Of a stretch of DNA of 57,889 nt, positions 43,819 through 51,669 are shown piece by piece (the stretch's first letter is position 1; every line of letters starts with the position of its first letter). The notes under the pieces were generated by a model. That model did not search any database, had not been told where the DNA came from, and was given only the letters and a program-made list of their open reading frames with translations. The stretch is from Lachnospiraceae bacterium (GTDB taxonomy: Bacteria; Bacillota; Clostridia; Lachnospirales; Lachnospiraceae). The stretch lies in assembly GCA_017517305.1 (NCBI GenBank), contig JAFWZV010000014.1:1-57889 (forward strand). The letters run 5' to 3'. A program made the position numbers and the translations under genes.

Positions 43819-44598
43819 ATGGCATACGGGTACGAGGAATTTAAAAAAGATGTTTATAAATTAACAAACATTAATTTGAGCTTGTACAAGGAACGCCAGA
43901 TGAAAAGAAGAATAGAATCATTAGTAGCCCGTAAGGGATACGATGGATTTGAAAGTTTTTTCCAGGGTATGAAGCAAGATGATGTCTTGCTTCGTACCTT
44001 TGTTGGTTATTTGACCATTAATGTTTCTCAATTTTATAGAAATCCTATGCAATGGGAGCATTTTGAATCAATAATCATTCCATATTTAAAAGAAAATTAT
44101 GGAGAAAATATTTCCATCTGGAGTGCAGCCTGTTCCACAGGTGATGAACCTTATACAATTGCTATGATAATGTCAAAATATTTTTCTTTAGATAAGATTA
44201 AAATCACAGCAACTGATATTGATGATGATGTTCTTGCCTTTGCTGATGCTGGAATATATTCTGCTAAGAGTCTTGTTGATCTTCCTAAAGAATACTTAGA
44301 TGCTCATTTTAAGAAGGTTGATGATAAAAATTATGCTATATCTGATAAGATTAAAAAATGCGTTACTTTTAAAAAGCATAATTTGTTGGAAGATAAGTAT
44401 TTTACTAATATGTCTATGATAGTTTGTAGAAATGTTGTTATATATTTTACAGATGAAGCAAAAGACAAGGTTTACAAGAATTTTCATGACTCTTTAAGAG
44501 ACAATGGAATTTTATTCATCGGAAGTACAGAACAGATATTAAGGGCTAAAGAACTTGGATTTGAAACTTTAAAAACATTTTTTTACAAAAAGAAGTAA
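43819..44598 (+). CDS. cheR: CheR-type protein-glutamate O-methyltransferase
   Basis: SAM-dependent methyltransferase of chemoreceptor glutamates, 259 residues. The N-terminal CheR helical domain (about 1-65) is followed by the SAM domain with SAACSTGDEPYTIAM, TATDIDDDVLAFA and the catalytic-region motif CRNVVIYF. The start is 4 bases after the S1 stop, and its GGAG ribosome site is inside the last codons of the S1 gene, so expression is tied to it. No cheB, cheA or receptor gene is in the window, so this copy is separate from a chemotaxis operon; the substrate could be a chemoreceptor elsewhere or another protein. Confidence 0.9.
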   Translation: MAYGYEEFKKDVYKLTNINLSLYKERQMKRRIESLVARKGYDGFESFFQGMKQDDVLLRTFVGYLTINVSQFYRNPMQWEHFESIIIPYLKENYGENISIWSAACSTGDEPYTIAMIMSKYFSLDKIKITATDIDDDVLAFADAGIYSAKSLVDLPKEYLDAHFKKVDDKNYAISDKIKKCVTFKKHNLLEDKYFTNMSMIVCRNVVIYFTDEAKDKVYKNFHDSLRDNGILFIGSTEQILRAKELGFETLKTFFYKKK

Positions 44599-44605
44599 AT
44601 CATAC

Positions 44606-44634
44606 TTGATTTAATTATAAGAATATGTTATATT
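44606..44634 (+). promoter_or_regulatory. rplS promoter
   Basis: TTGATT (44606-44611), a 17-base spacer, then TATATT (44629-44634). The start is expected near 44641. Confidence 0.75.
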
Positions 44635-44635
44635 T

Positions 44636-44709
44636 GTGTGGTTGTGAAAAGGGATGGTCCTCTGTGTCAGTGAACATAAGAACGTCTAATAAATATTAGG
44701 AGGTCACAC
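44636..44709 (+). promoter_or_regulatory. rplS 5' leader, candidate L19 autoregulatory leader
   Basis: A leader of about 70 bases between the promoter and rplS. CTAAT/ATTAG forms a small hairpin immediately before the AGGAGG ribosome site, and GTGTG at 44636-44640 can pair with CACAC at 44705-44709, flanking that site. Low-GC Firmicutes have an L19 leader family; I cannot confirm its consensus by eye. Confidence 0.35.
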
Positions 44710-45054
44710 ATGAACGATATCATTAAGAGCATAGAAGCTGCTCAGATCAAAGAAGTAACTAGCTTTAACGTTGGTGATACTATTAAGGTATACGCTAAGG
44801 TTAAGGAGGGTAACAAGGAGAGAATCCAGGCTTTCGAGGGTACTGTACTTAAGAAGCAGGGTGGAAGTAGCAGAGAGACTTTCACTGTTAGAAAGACTTC
44901 TAACGGTGTAGGTGTAGAGAAGACTTGGCCACTTCATAGCCCAACAATCGAGAAGATTGAAGTTATCAGAAGAGGTAAGGTAAGAAGAGCTAAGCTTAAT
45001 TACTTACGTGAGAGAGTAGGTAAGAAGGCTAAGGTTAAAGAGCTTATCAAATAA
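44710..45054 (+). CDS. rplS: 50S ribosomal protein L19
   Basis: Ribosomal protein L19 at the 30S-50S interface, 114 residues. The family patterns [50 protein letters not shown] and the ending [19 protein letters not shown] are all present. The usual rpsP-rimM-trmD neighbours are missing here. The gene has its own promoter and terminator. It heads the rplS-lepB-rbgA-lepB-rnhB stretch, close to the B. subtilis order. Confidence 0.98.
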   Translation: MNDIIKSIEAAQIKEVTSFNVGDTIKVYAKVKEGNKERIQAFEGTVLKKQGGSSRETFTVRKTSNGVGVEKTWPLHSPTIEKIEVIRRGKVRRAKLNYLRERVGKKAKVKELIK

Positions 45055-45071
45055 GAGTTACGATTAATTAG

Positions 45072-45106
45072 ATGACTGGAGGATTATTTTTCTCCAGTCA
45101 TTTTTA
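45072..45106 (+). terminator. rplS terminator
   Basis: ATGACTGGAG (45072-45081) pairs perfectly with CTCCAGTCAT (45092-45101), ending in a T run. The ribosome site of lepB follows within 12 bases, so some read-through is likely. Confidence 0.9.
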
Positions 45107-45127
45107 TAATAATTGTTGGAGAAAAAT

Positions 45128-45724
45128 ATGAGTATTTTAAGAAAAAAAAGAGATGATGATGAATTTATTTCATCAGTAAAGTCTTCGGATAATAAAGAGC
45201 ATATATTTAATAATCTTTTCCAATGGTTTGTTGTAATATTATCAGGAGCCATATTTGGATATGCGTTAATAACTTTTGTATTTCAGACAGTTACTGTAAT
45301 TGGTCCATCTATGAATCCAACACTAGAGGATGGAGAAATTGTAATAGTTAATAAACTTGCTTATAATATTTCAGATATTGATAGATATGATGTTGTTGCT
45401 TATTCTCTTATTGAAGAGGATGGATATTTTGATATAAAAAGAGTTGTTGGAATGCCAGGAGAGACAGTTACAATAAAAGATGGGTATATTTATATCAATG
45501 ATAAACCTCTGCAGAATTCTCCATTCACAGAAAAAATTATTACAGCTGGTTTAGCCTCAGAATCTATTAAACTAGGTGATGGAGAATATTTTGTTCTTGG
45601 TGATAATATTAACAATAGTGAGGACTCTAGATATTCTAATGTTGGAAATATTTCAGAGGTTGAAATTCTTGGAAAAGTCAGCTATATAATAAAATCTGAC
45701 GATAAAAAAGGTAAGGTAAAATAA
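45128..45724 (+). CDS. lepB: Signal peptidase I (first copy)
   Basis: Membrane-bound type I signal peptidase that cleaves exported preproteins on the outer face. The start is ATG 45128, with GGAG overlapped by the upstream TTG. It has 198 residues, one membrane helix at about 38-58. The catalytic serine is in GPSMNPTL (Ser61), the lysine in DIKRVVGMPGE (Lys104), and box E is GDNINNSEDSR. The N-terminal 35 residues are charged and cytoplasmic. It is one base upstream of rbgA and so probably co-translated. Confidence 0.95.
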   Translation: MSILRKKRDDDEFISSVKSSDNKEHIFNNLFQWFVVILSGAIFGYALITFVFQTVTVIGPSMNPTLEDGEIVIVNKLAYNISDIDRYDVVAYSLIEEDGYFDIKRVVGMPGETVTIKDGYIYINDKPLQNSPFTEKIITAGLASESIKLGDGEYFVLGDNINNSEDSRYSNVGNISEVEILGKVSYIIKSDDKKGKVK

Positions 45725-45725
45725 A

Positions 45726-46571
45726 ATGAAGGATATTCAATGGTATCCTGGTCATATGACAAAAGCTAAACGTATGATGCAGGAAAATATAAAGCTTATA
45801 GATATTGTTATAGAGCTTGTGGATGCAAGAATACCTCTTAGCAGTAAAAATCCAGATATTGATCAGCTTGCAAACAATAAATATAGAATGATTTTGCTCA
45901 ATAAGTCTGATTTGGCAGATCAAAATATAACATCCAAATGGGAAAAATTTTATAAAGACAAAGGATATTTTGTGTTCTGTCTTGATTCAAGAAAAAATAC
46001 AGGTATGAAAACAATAACTGATATGATTCAAGAAGCCTGTAAAGAAAAAATAGAGAGAGATAGAAAAAGAGGGATTTTAAATCGTCCAATTAGAGCTATG
46101 GTTGTTGGAATTCCTAATGTAGGAAAATCTACCTTTATTAATTCCTACGCTAAGAAGGCATGTGCAAAGGTTGGAAACAAACCTGGTGTTACAAAGGGCA
46201 AGCAATGGATTAGGATAAGCAAGAATGTAGAGCTTCTGGATACTCCTGGTATTTTATGGCCTAAATTTGAAGATCAGGAAATTGGTAAAAGACTTGCTTA
46301 TATTGGATCAATTAATGATGAGATAATCGATAAAACAGAGCTGGCATATAATTTCATAGAATTTTTAAAAAATAATTATTGTAATGTTTTATCTGAAAGG
46401 TATAATATTAATGAGGAGCTTTCTTGTTATGATATTTTGTCAGAGATTGCCCTTATAAGAAAATGCTTAATTAAAGGTAATGAGCCAGATATTAATAAAG
46501 CTGCAATTATGCTATTTGATGATTTTAGAAGTGGCAAATTGGGTAATATAAGTCTTGAATTACCGGAATAA
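45726..46571 (+). CDS. ylqF: Ribosome biogenesis GTPase RbgA/YlqF
   Basis: Circularly permuted GTPase needed for late 50S subunit assembly. It has 281 residues. The order of motifs is permuted as expected: G4 NKSD (residues 59-62) comes first, then G1 GIPNVGKST (Lys134), and G3 DTPGILWPK. The N-terminus WYPGHMTKAKRMM is the RbgA signature, and a C-terminal RNA-binding helical domain (about 190-281) follows. It is flanked by two signal peptidase genes. Confidence 0.97.
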   Translation: MKDIQWYPGHMTKAKRMMQENIKLIDIVIELVDARIPLSSKNPDIDQLANNKYRMILLNKSDLADQNITSKWEKFYKDKGYFVFCLDSRKNTGMKTITDMIQEACKEKIERDRKRGILNRPIRAMVVGIPNVGKSTFINSYAKKACAKVGNKPGVTKGKQWIRISKNVELLDTPGILWPKFEDQEIGKRLAYIGSINDEIIDKTELAYNFIEFLKNNYCNVLSERYNINEELSCYDILSEIALIRKCLIKGNEPDINKAAIMLFDDFRSGKLGNISLELPE

Positions 46572-46588
46572 TATATAGGAGTACCATT

Positions 46589-47440
46589 ATGAGTAAGGAA
46601 TTAATGGAAGCTGAAGAAACAGTTGAAATTAAAATGGATGAAGAAAAATCCATAGAAGATATTCTTTCTGAGAAACAATTAGAAAAGGATATGAAAAAGG
46701 AAGAAAAGAGAGCAAAGAAAAAGGCAGCTAAAGAAGCTAAAAAAGCTCAAAAGCAAAAAGCTAAAGAAGACAATGATGAGGCTAAAGACGAAGCTTCTTC
46801 AGGGGAAGAAGCAGCAACAACTATAGAAGATGAGACCTCTGATGATAAACCTAATAAGTCCAAAAAACGTAGAAAGAAGAAAAAGAAGCAGACGACAAAG
46901 CCAGAGGATATTAATATAGTAAAGGAATTATTAAGCCTTATTGTATATATTGGAATAGTTGTACTTGCATGTTTTTTAATTATTAATTTTGTCGGTTGTC
47001 GTACCGTAGTTGATGGTTCATCTATGGAGCCAACACTTCATCATGGTGATAATTTATGGGTTGATAAATTGTCATATACCTTTGGTGATCCTGAAAGATT
47101 TGATGCAGTTGTATTTTATTATGATAAGGATACAACATATATTAAGCGTATAATTGGTCTTCCTGGAGAGACAGTACGTATCGACCAAAATGGTAATATA
47201 TTTGTTAATGATATGCTCTTAAAGGAAAATTATGGAAAGGAAAGAATTCTTCCGTCTAATATAGGAAGAGCAAGTCAAACTATTTTGCTTGGTGAAGATG
47301 AATATTTTGTATTGGGAGATAATCGTAACAACAGCCAGGATAGTAGAATGTCATCTGTAGGTAATGTACAAAGGGAAGATATTCTGGGTAAGGCTGTATT
47401 CAGAATATATCCATTGAGAGATTTTGGTATTGTAGATTAA
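46589..47440 (+). CDS. lepB: Signal peptidase I (second copy) with long charged N-terminal region
   Basis: Second type I signal peptidase, 283 residues. The first 108 residues are a very hydrophilic cytoplasmic tail of alternating Lys and Glu (EEKRAKKKAAKEAKKAQ style), probably coiled coil or disordered. The membrane helix is at about 111-133. The catalytic serine is in DGSSMEPTL (Ser145), the lysine in YIKRIIGLPGE (Lys186), and box E is GDNRNNSQDSR. The protease domain resembles the first copy but is not identical, so this is an old duplication. A stem-loop follows. Confidence 0.93.
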   Translation: MSKELMEAEETVEIKMDEEKSIEDILSEKQLEKDMKKEEKRAKKKAAKEAKKAQKQKAKEDNDEAKDEASSGEEAATTIEDETSDDKPNKSKKRRKKKKKQTTKPEDINIVKELLSLIVYIGIVVLACFLIINFVGCRTVVDGSSMEPTLHHGDNLWVDKLSYTFGDPERFDAVVFYYDKDTTYIKRIIGLPGETVRIDQNGNIFVNDMLLKENYGKERILPSNIGRASQTILLGEDEYFVLGDNRNNSQDSRMSSVGNVQREDILGKAVFRIYPLRDFGIVD

Positions 47441-47444
47441 TAAT

Positions 47445-47488
47445 AGGACTATACACTATAAATAATAGCTTATGTGTGTATAGTCCTT
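47445..47488 (+). terminator. Stem-loop after the second lepB
   Basis: AGGACTATACAC (47445-47456) pairs perfectly with GTGTATAGTCCT (47476-47487) around a 19-base loop. The T tail is short, so it may be only a partial terminator before rnhB. Confidence 0.65.
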
Positions 47489-47511
47489 AATTTACATTAA
47501 GGAGGAATATG

Positions 47512-48300
47512 ATGAGTGGCATAGTTAAATTTACAGAAATTAATTCAGAGTACAAAGCATTAGATTATAATAATCAGCACGAATTAATGGCTTTTATTGA
47601 TAAGTATAATAATGATGATAGAGGAAATGTGTCAGCACTTGTAGAAAAAGCCATAAAAAAGCATGAGGCTTTACTTGAAGAAATAGCCAGAACAGAGCTT
47701 ATGTATGCATTTGAAGATAAATACAAAGATATGGGACTTAAATTTATATGTGGTATTGATGAGGTTGGAAGAGGTCCCTTAGCTGGACCGGTTGTTGCTG
47801 CTGCAGTTATTCTTCCTGATAATGAGAGGATTTTGTACTTAAATGATTCAAAGCAGCTTTCTAAGAAGAAAAGAGAAGAAATGTATGATATAATACTTGA
47901 AAAAGCTGTAGCCTATGGCATTGGTGTTGTGTCAGAGGAAATAATTGATGAAATTAATATTTTACAGGCAACATATAAGGCTATGCAAATTGCAATTGGA
48001 AATCTTAATCAAAAACCTGATTTGATGTTAAATGATGCAGTTAAAATACCCGATATAAATATTAAGCAGGTACCTATAATAAAGGGAGATACTTTGTCAG
48101 CTTCCATAGCTGCAGCAAGCATTGTTGCTAAGGTAACAAGGGATAGAATGATGGAGGCTTATGAAGAGATATATCCTGGCTATGATTTCGGTAAAAGTGC
48201 AGGGTATGGAACTCCTAATCATATTAAGAAGCTTAAGGCTGATGGACCTTGTGATATACATAGAAGGACATTCCTAAAGAAAATATTAAATCAACAGTAG
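47512..48300 (+). CDS. rnhB: Ribonuclease HII
   Basis: Removes RNA from RNA-DNA hybrids. ATG 47512 is preferred over 47509 because of spacing from AAGGAGG. It has 262 residues, with a helical N-terminal extension of about 75 residues before the core, as in Bacillus RNase HII. The active-site motif is GIDEVGRGPLAGPVV (Asp83, Glu84), followed by NDSKQLSKKKRE and SIAAASIVAKVTRD. Position after rbgA matches B. subtilis. Confidence 0.97.
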   Translation: MSGIVKFTEINSEYKALDYNNQHELMAFIDKYNNDDRGNVSALVEKAIKKHEALLEEIARTELMYAFEDKYKDMGLKFICGIDEVGRGPLAGPVVAAAVILPDNERILYLNDSKQLSKKKREEMYDIILEKAVAYGIGVVSEEIIDEINILQATYKAMQIAIGNLNQKPDLMLNDAVKIPDINIKQVPIIKGDTLSASIAAASIVAKVTRDRMMEAYEEIYPGYDFGKSAGYGTPNHIKKLKADGPCDIHRRTFLKKILNQQ

Positions 48301-48327
48301 TATAATTTCTTAGTCAAGGAGAAATAT

Positions 48328-50079
48328 ATGAATATATCAGATAGTACTATAAACTTTAATATTTCCACAAATAACAGTACCGGAATAAAGGTTAACACAC
48401 CTAATGTTTCAGATGGCGGTGCTGTTACTGCTAATGCCCAGATTTCTATGGCTAAAGAAGGGCAAATATTCAATGGCAAAATCCTTGATATAACCAACGA
48501 TAAGGTTAGCATTATGCTTGATAATAGTAAAACATTATATGCACAGATGACTGACGCTATAAGTATGAATATAGGAGATTCCCTTACTTTTATGGTGAAA
48601 GAAAATAATGGCTCTAATGTGCTTATAAAACCTTATGGTGATGGTTCACAAGCTATGAAGGATAATGCAATATTCAAGATTCTTGATGCTAACTCTATTT
48701 CTCCTACAGATAAGAACTATCAAATTGCTGAGGGATTAATGAAAAATAATATGCCTGTTGATAAGGCATCTATGCAGAAAATAATGCAACAAGCCTATAA
48801 ATATCCTGACACATCTATAGATACTCTTATTAATTTGAATAAGCTTGGTATAACTGTGAATGAAGCTAACATATCGCAGTATGAGTCTTATATAACTAAT
48901 AGTCATCAGTTGACTCAGGATATTACTAATTTAAGTCACAGTATAATTGAATATAATAAGGAAACTGTAAATCAAATTATGAATCAAATGGGAGTATCTT
49001 CACAGTCGGCCTCAGATCAGATGATAAGTATTAATTCTAATATATTGGGAGCTTTATCAGATAATATTGATGCTACAAATATTAATGTTGCTGATATAAT
49101 ACAAGGAATAGAATCTGTACCTCAAGAAGAGAATTTATCTAACGTAGTAAATTCAGACAATACAAATACTGTTGTTGATACAGCCAATCAAAATCTGACC
49201 AATATAACAAATCAAATGTCTGAATCTATATCAAAGCTTTCAGAGAGATTAAGCATTGATTCAACAAAAGTAGAGGCCTTAGTTAAAGATTTAAGTAATG
49301 CAGGAATAGATGAATCAGTTATTAAAACCGTTGTTGATAAATCGGAGACTCCTATGCAGTTACTAAACAATATTAATGAGGTTTTATCTAATGGAGACAA
49401 ATTAAACCTAACATCAGATAATATTAAAGAAATACTTTCTGGTGATTCTTATAATGAGGTTTTATCAGAAGCAGTTAAAGACAAGCTATCATTGAAACCT
49501 AAGGATATGGAGAATCCTAAGGAAATAGATGAACTTTACAAAAGTATGTATGATAAAACATCTAAGTTAATGGATGCATTTTCAGCAGGCGCAAATAGTA
49601 GTGCTGGAGAAAATATGTCTCAAGCTGCTAAAAGTATGCAACAAAGAATAGATTTTATGCAAAATCTAAACAATATGTTTGCATATGCACAGCTTCCTGT
49701 TAAACTGGATAATAATCAAATGAATTCAGATCTTTATGTTTATATGAATAAACGTAATATGAAAAGCACCAAAGAAGAGGTTAGTGCTTTACTTCATCTT
49801 GATATGGACCATCTAGGTGCTACAGATGTTCATGTTAGCTTACATGGAACCAATGTCCATACTCGGTTTTATGTGGAGGATGAGCTTAGTGCTAAAATAA
49901 TAGATGAACATATGACTATGTTAGAGAAGGCAATTAGTGAAAATGGTTTTAATCTTACAAATGAAGTAATTACTAGAGAACCTGCTCTTGCAACCACTTC
50001 TAACATGGTTGTAAAAGAGATGCTTGGTGATGATTTAGAGAAAAGTGTTAAGAGATATTCCTTTGACGTTAGAATGTAG
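48328..50079 (+). CDS. FliK-like protein (flagellar hook-length control C-terminal domain), YlqG-type
   Basis: Large Asn/Ser-rich soluble protein of 583 residues. The N-terminal 110 residues look like a small beta domain (GQIFNGKILDITNDKVSIML). The long middle is helical and low in complexity with no known motif. Residues about 470-560 match the FliK C-terminal hook-length domain (LDMDHLGATDVHVSLHGTNVHTRFYVED). It lies between rnhB and an FlhB-like fragment, the same place as B. subtilis ylqG-ylqH. No other flagellar gene is nearby. The function outside flagella is unknown; a role in export switching with its neighbour is inference. Confidence 0.8.
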   Translation: MNISDSTINFNISTNNSTGIKVNTPNVSDGGAVTANAQISMAKEGQIFNGKILDITNDKVSIMLDNSKTLYAQMTDAISMNIGDSLTFMVKENNGSNVLIKPYGDGSQAMKDNAIFKILDANSISPTDKNYQIAEGLMKNNMPVDKASMQKIMQQAYKYPDTSIDTLINLNKLGITVNEANISQYESYITNSHQLTQDITNLSHSIIEYNKETVNQIMNQMGVSSQSASDQMISINSNILGALSDNIDATNINVADIIQGIESVPQEENLSNVVNSDNTNTVVDTANQNLTNITNQMSESISKLSERLSIDSTKVEALVKDLSNAGIDESVIKTVVDKSETPMQLLNNINEVLSNGDKLNLTSDNIKEILSGDSYNEVLSEAVKDKLSLKPKDMENPKEIDELYKSMYDKTSKLMDAFSAGANSSAGENMSQAAKSMQQRIDFMQNLNNMFAYAQLPVKLDNNQMNSDLYVYMNKRNMKSTKEEVSALLHLDMDHLGATDVHVSLHGTNVHTRFYVEDELSAKIIDEHMTMLEKAISENGFNLTNEVITREPALATTSNMVVKEMLGDDLEKSVKRYSFDVRM

Positions 50080-50087
50080 GTGTTTTT

Positions 50088-50384
50088 ATGAATAATGAAA
50101 ATAATCAACCAAAGAAAAAGGCGGTAGCCTTATTATATGATCCCTCTAATCAGGCACCTCAGGTTGTGGCTGCAGGTCAGGGAGTTTTAGCTGATAAAAT
50201 TATTGCAACAGCTAAGGAAAGCGATGTGCCTTTATATAAAGATACAAACCTTACTGAAACCTTACTAAAGTTAGACATTGGTGATTGTATTCCACCTGAG
50301 CTTTATGGAGTTGTTGCAGAAATTCTTGTATACGTGGATAGAATGGATAAGATAAAAGCTAAGATAGATAGGACAAATGGTTAA
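50088..50384 (+). CDS. FlhB-like C-terminal fragment (YlqH/FlhX family)
   Basis: 98-residue protein equal to only the cytoplasmic C-terminal domain of the type III export switch FlhB. AVALLYDPSNQAPQVVAAGQG and IPPELYGVVAEILVYV are the conserved parts. It lacks the membrane domain and the NPTH autocleavage site, so it looks like the post-cleavage product as a free protein. B. subtilis YlqH (FlhX) is the same type and can partly replace the FlhB C-terminus. It is 8 bases after the FliK-like gene and overlaps or abuts the YraN gene. Confidence 0.9.
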   Translation: MNNENNQPKKKAVALLYDPSNQAPQVVAAGQGVLADKIIATAKESDVPLYKDTNLTETLLKLDIGDCIPPELYGVVAEILVYVDRMDKIKAKIDRTNG

Positions 50385-50385
50385 T

Positions 50386-50745
50386 ATGACAAATAAAAGA
50401 CAAACTGGTAAGGAATATGAGGAAATTGCTATAAAGTATCTTAGGGAGAAAGGTTACTTTATTATAGAAAAAAATTTCCAAGTAAAACAAGCTGAGATAG
50501 ACATTATAGCCAGAGATGGAGATACAATAGTTTTCGTTGAAGTAAAGTATAGAGCAGGTAGTGGAAGTGGTAATCCATTAGAAGCAGTTACAATATCTAA
50601 GCAACGAAAAATCTCCAAGGCAGCTTTGTTCTATATGAATTACAATAAAATATCACCTGATAATACAAGTATAAGATTTGATGTAATAGGTATTCTTGGA
50701 GATGAATTGACTCACCTAGAGAATGCCTTTGACTTTGTTATATAA
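50386..50745 (+). CDS. YraN/UPF0102 family nuclease-fold protein
   Basis: Predicted endonuclease-fold protein of 119 residues with the motif core EIDIIARDGDTIVFVEVKYRAG, an Asp ... Glu-x-Lys arrangement as in restriction-endonuclease-like folds. The start ATG 50386 is one base after the previous stop and gives the family beginning NKRQTGKEYEEIA; the ATG at 50377 is only 3 bases from AGGA. Function is not established. It commonly follows rnhB, suggesting a role in nucleic-acid repair. Confidence 0.9.
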   Translation: MTNKRQTGKEYEEIAIKYLREKGYFIIEKNFQVKQAEIDIIARDGDTIVFVEVKYRAGSGSGNPLEAVTISKQRKISKAALFYMNYNKISPDNTSIRFDVIGILGDELTHLENAFDFVI

Positions 50746-50755
50746 AAGGAAAAGT

Positions 50756-51649
50756 ATGATGACAAGTATAAATTATTTAAAATATAAAAATATAATAATC
50801 AATGAAAATAATAGAACCACAAGAGTTGATTTGGTTGATATATCTGGTGAAGGTGATGTTGTACCAGTAATAAAGTATACAGCCTTAGAGAAATATTCTG
50901 ATATTATACATGGTTTTTCAACTAGATTAGGAGGAGTTAGCAAGGAACATCTCTACAGTATGAACCTTAGCTTTTCAAGAGGTGATGACAGAGAAAATGT
51001 AATTACTAATCACCAAAGATTTAGTAAAGCCCTAGGTTATAATCCAGAACATCTTGTGTTTTCTGATCAGATTCATGATACAAAAATATATATTGTAGAT
51101 GAAAAGGATAAGGGTAAGGGATATTCTTTACAAAGTGATATAATAGGTATAGATGGATTAGTAACAAATGTTAGAAATATTCCACTTATTACATTTTATG
51201 CTGATTGTGTTCCGTTATATTTTTATGATAAGATTAAAAAGGTTGTGGGATTGGCCCACTCTGGTTGGAAAGGAACTGTTAATAATATAGCTTTTCATAT
51301 GATACAGACTATGATTAATGAATATGGTTCTAATCCAAAAGATATTGTAGTTGCTATAGGTCCATCTATTTGTATGGATTGCTATGAGATATCCTTAGAT
51401 GTGGCAGAACAGTTTATAAATAAATATTCTAAATCAGAGCTTGATCAAATGTTACTGAATAAAGGTAATGGAAAATATCAGCTAGATTTACATAAGGCAT
51501 GTGAATTTAATTTTCTTAATTCTGGCATATTACCAGAAAATATCTCAATGCCAGATATTTGTACCTGTTGTAATCCGGATGTATTATATTCTCATAGAGC
51601 ATCTAAGGGTATGAGAGGAAATCTAGCAGCAGTCATAATGTTAAAATAA
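50756..51649 (+). CDS. pgeF: PgeF/YfiH (laccase-domain) family protein
   Basis: Cu/Zn-type multicopper-fold family protein, about 297 residues, now known in some bacteria as peptidoglycan editing factor or purine nucleoside-acting enzyme. The metal ligands are in DQIHD, ADCVPLYF, HSGWKGT and CTCC. AAAGGA (50745-50750) sets the start at ATG 50756 or 50759. A poorly conserved N-terminal 60 residues precede the domain. There is no signal peptide. It probably belongs to the transcript that begins before rnhB. Confidence 0.9.
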   Translation: MMTSINYLKYKNIIINENNRTTRVDLVDISGEGDVVPVIKYTALEKYSDIIHGFSTRLGGVSKEHLYSMNLSFSRGDDRENVITNHQRFSKALGYNPEHLVFSDQIHDTKIYIVDEKDKGKGYSLQSDIIGIDGLVTNVRNIPLITFYADCVPLYFYDKIKKVVGLAHSGWKGTVNNIAFHMIQTMINEYGSNPKDIVVAIGPSICMDCYEISLDVAEQFINKYSKSELDQMLLNKGNGKYQLDLHKACEFNFLNSGILPENISMPDICTCCNPDVLYSHRASKGMRGNLAAVIMLK

Positions 51650-51669
51650 AAATGAAAGGATATATTCCT

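Noticed and set aside
44296-44487. Minus-strand small frame inside cheR
   Set aside because: It is the antisense of the conserved methyltransferase core.
44636-44709. Confident assignment of an L19 leader family RNA
   Set aside because: The region has suitable position and pairing, but I cannot verify the family consensus by eye; kept at low confidence.
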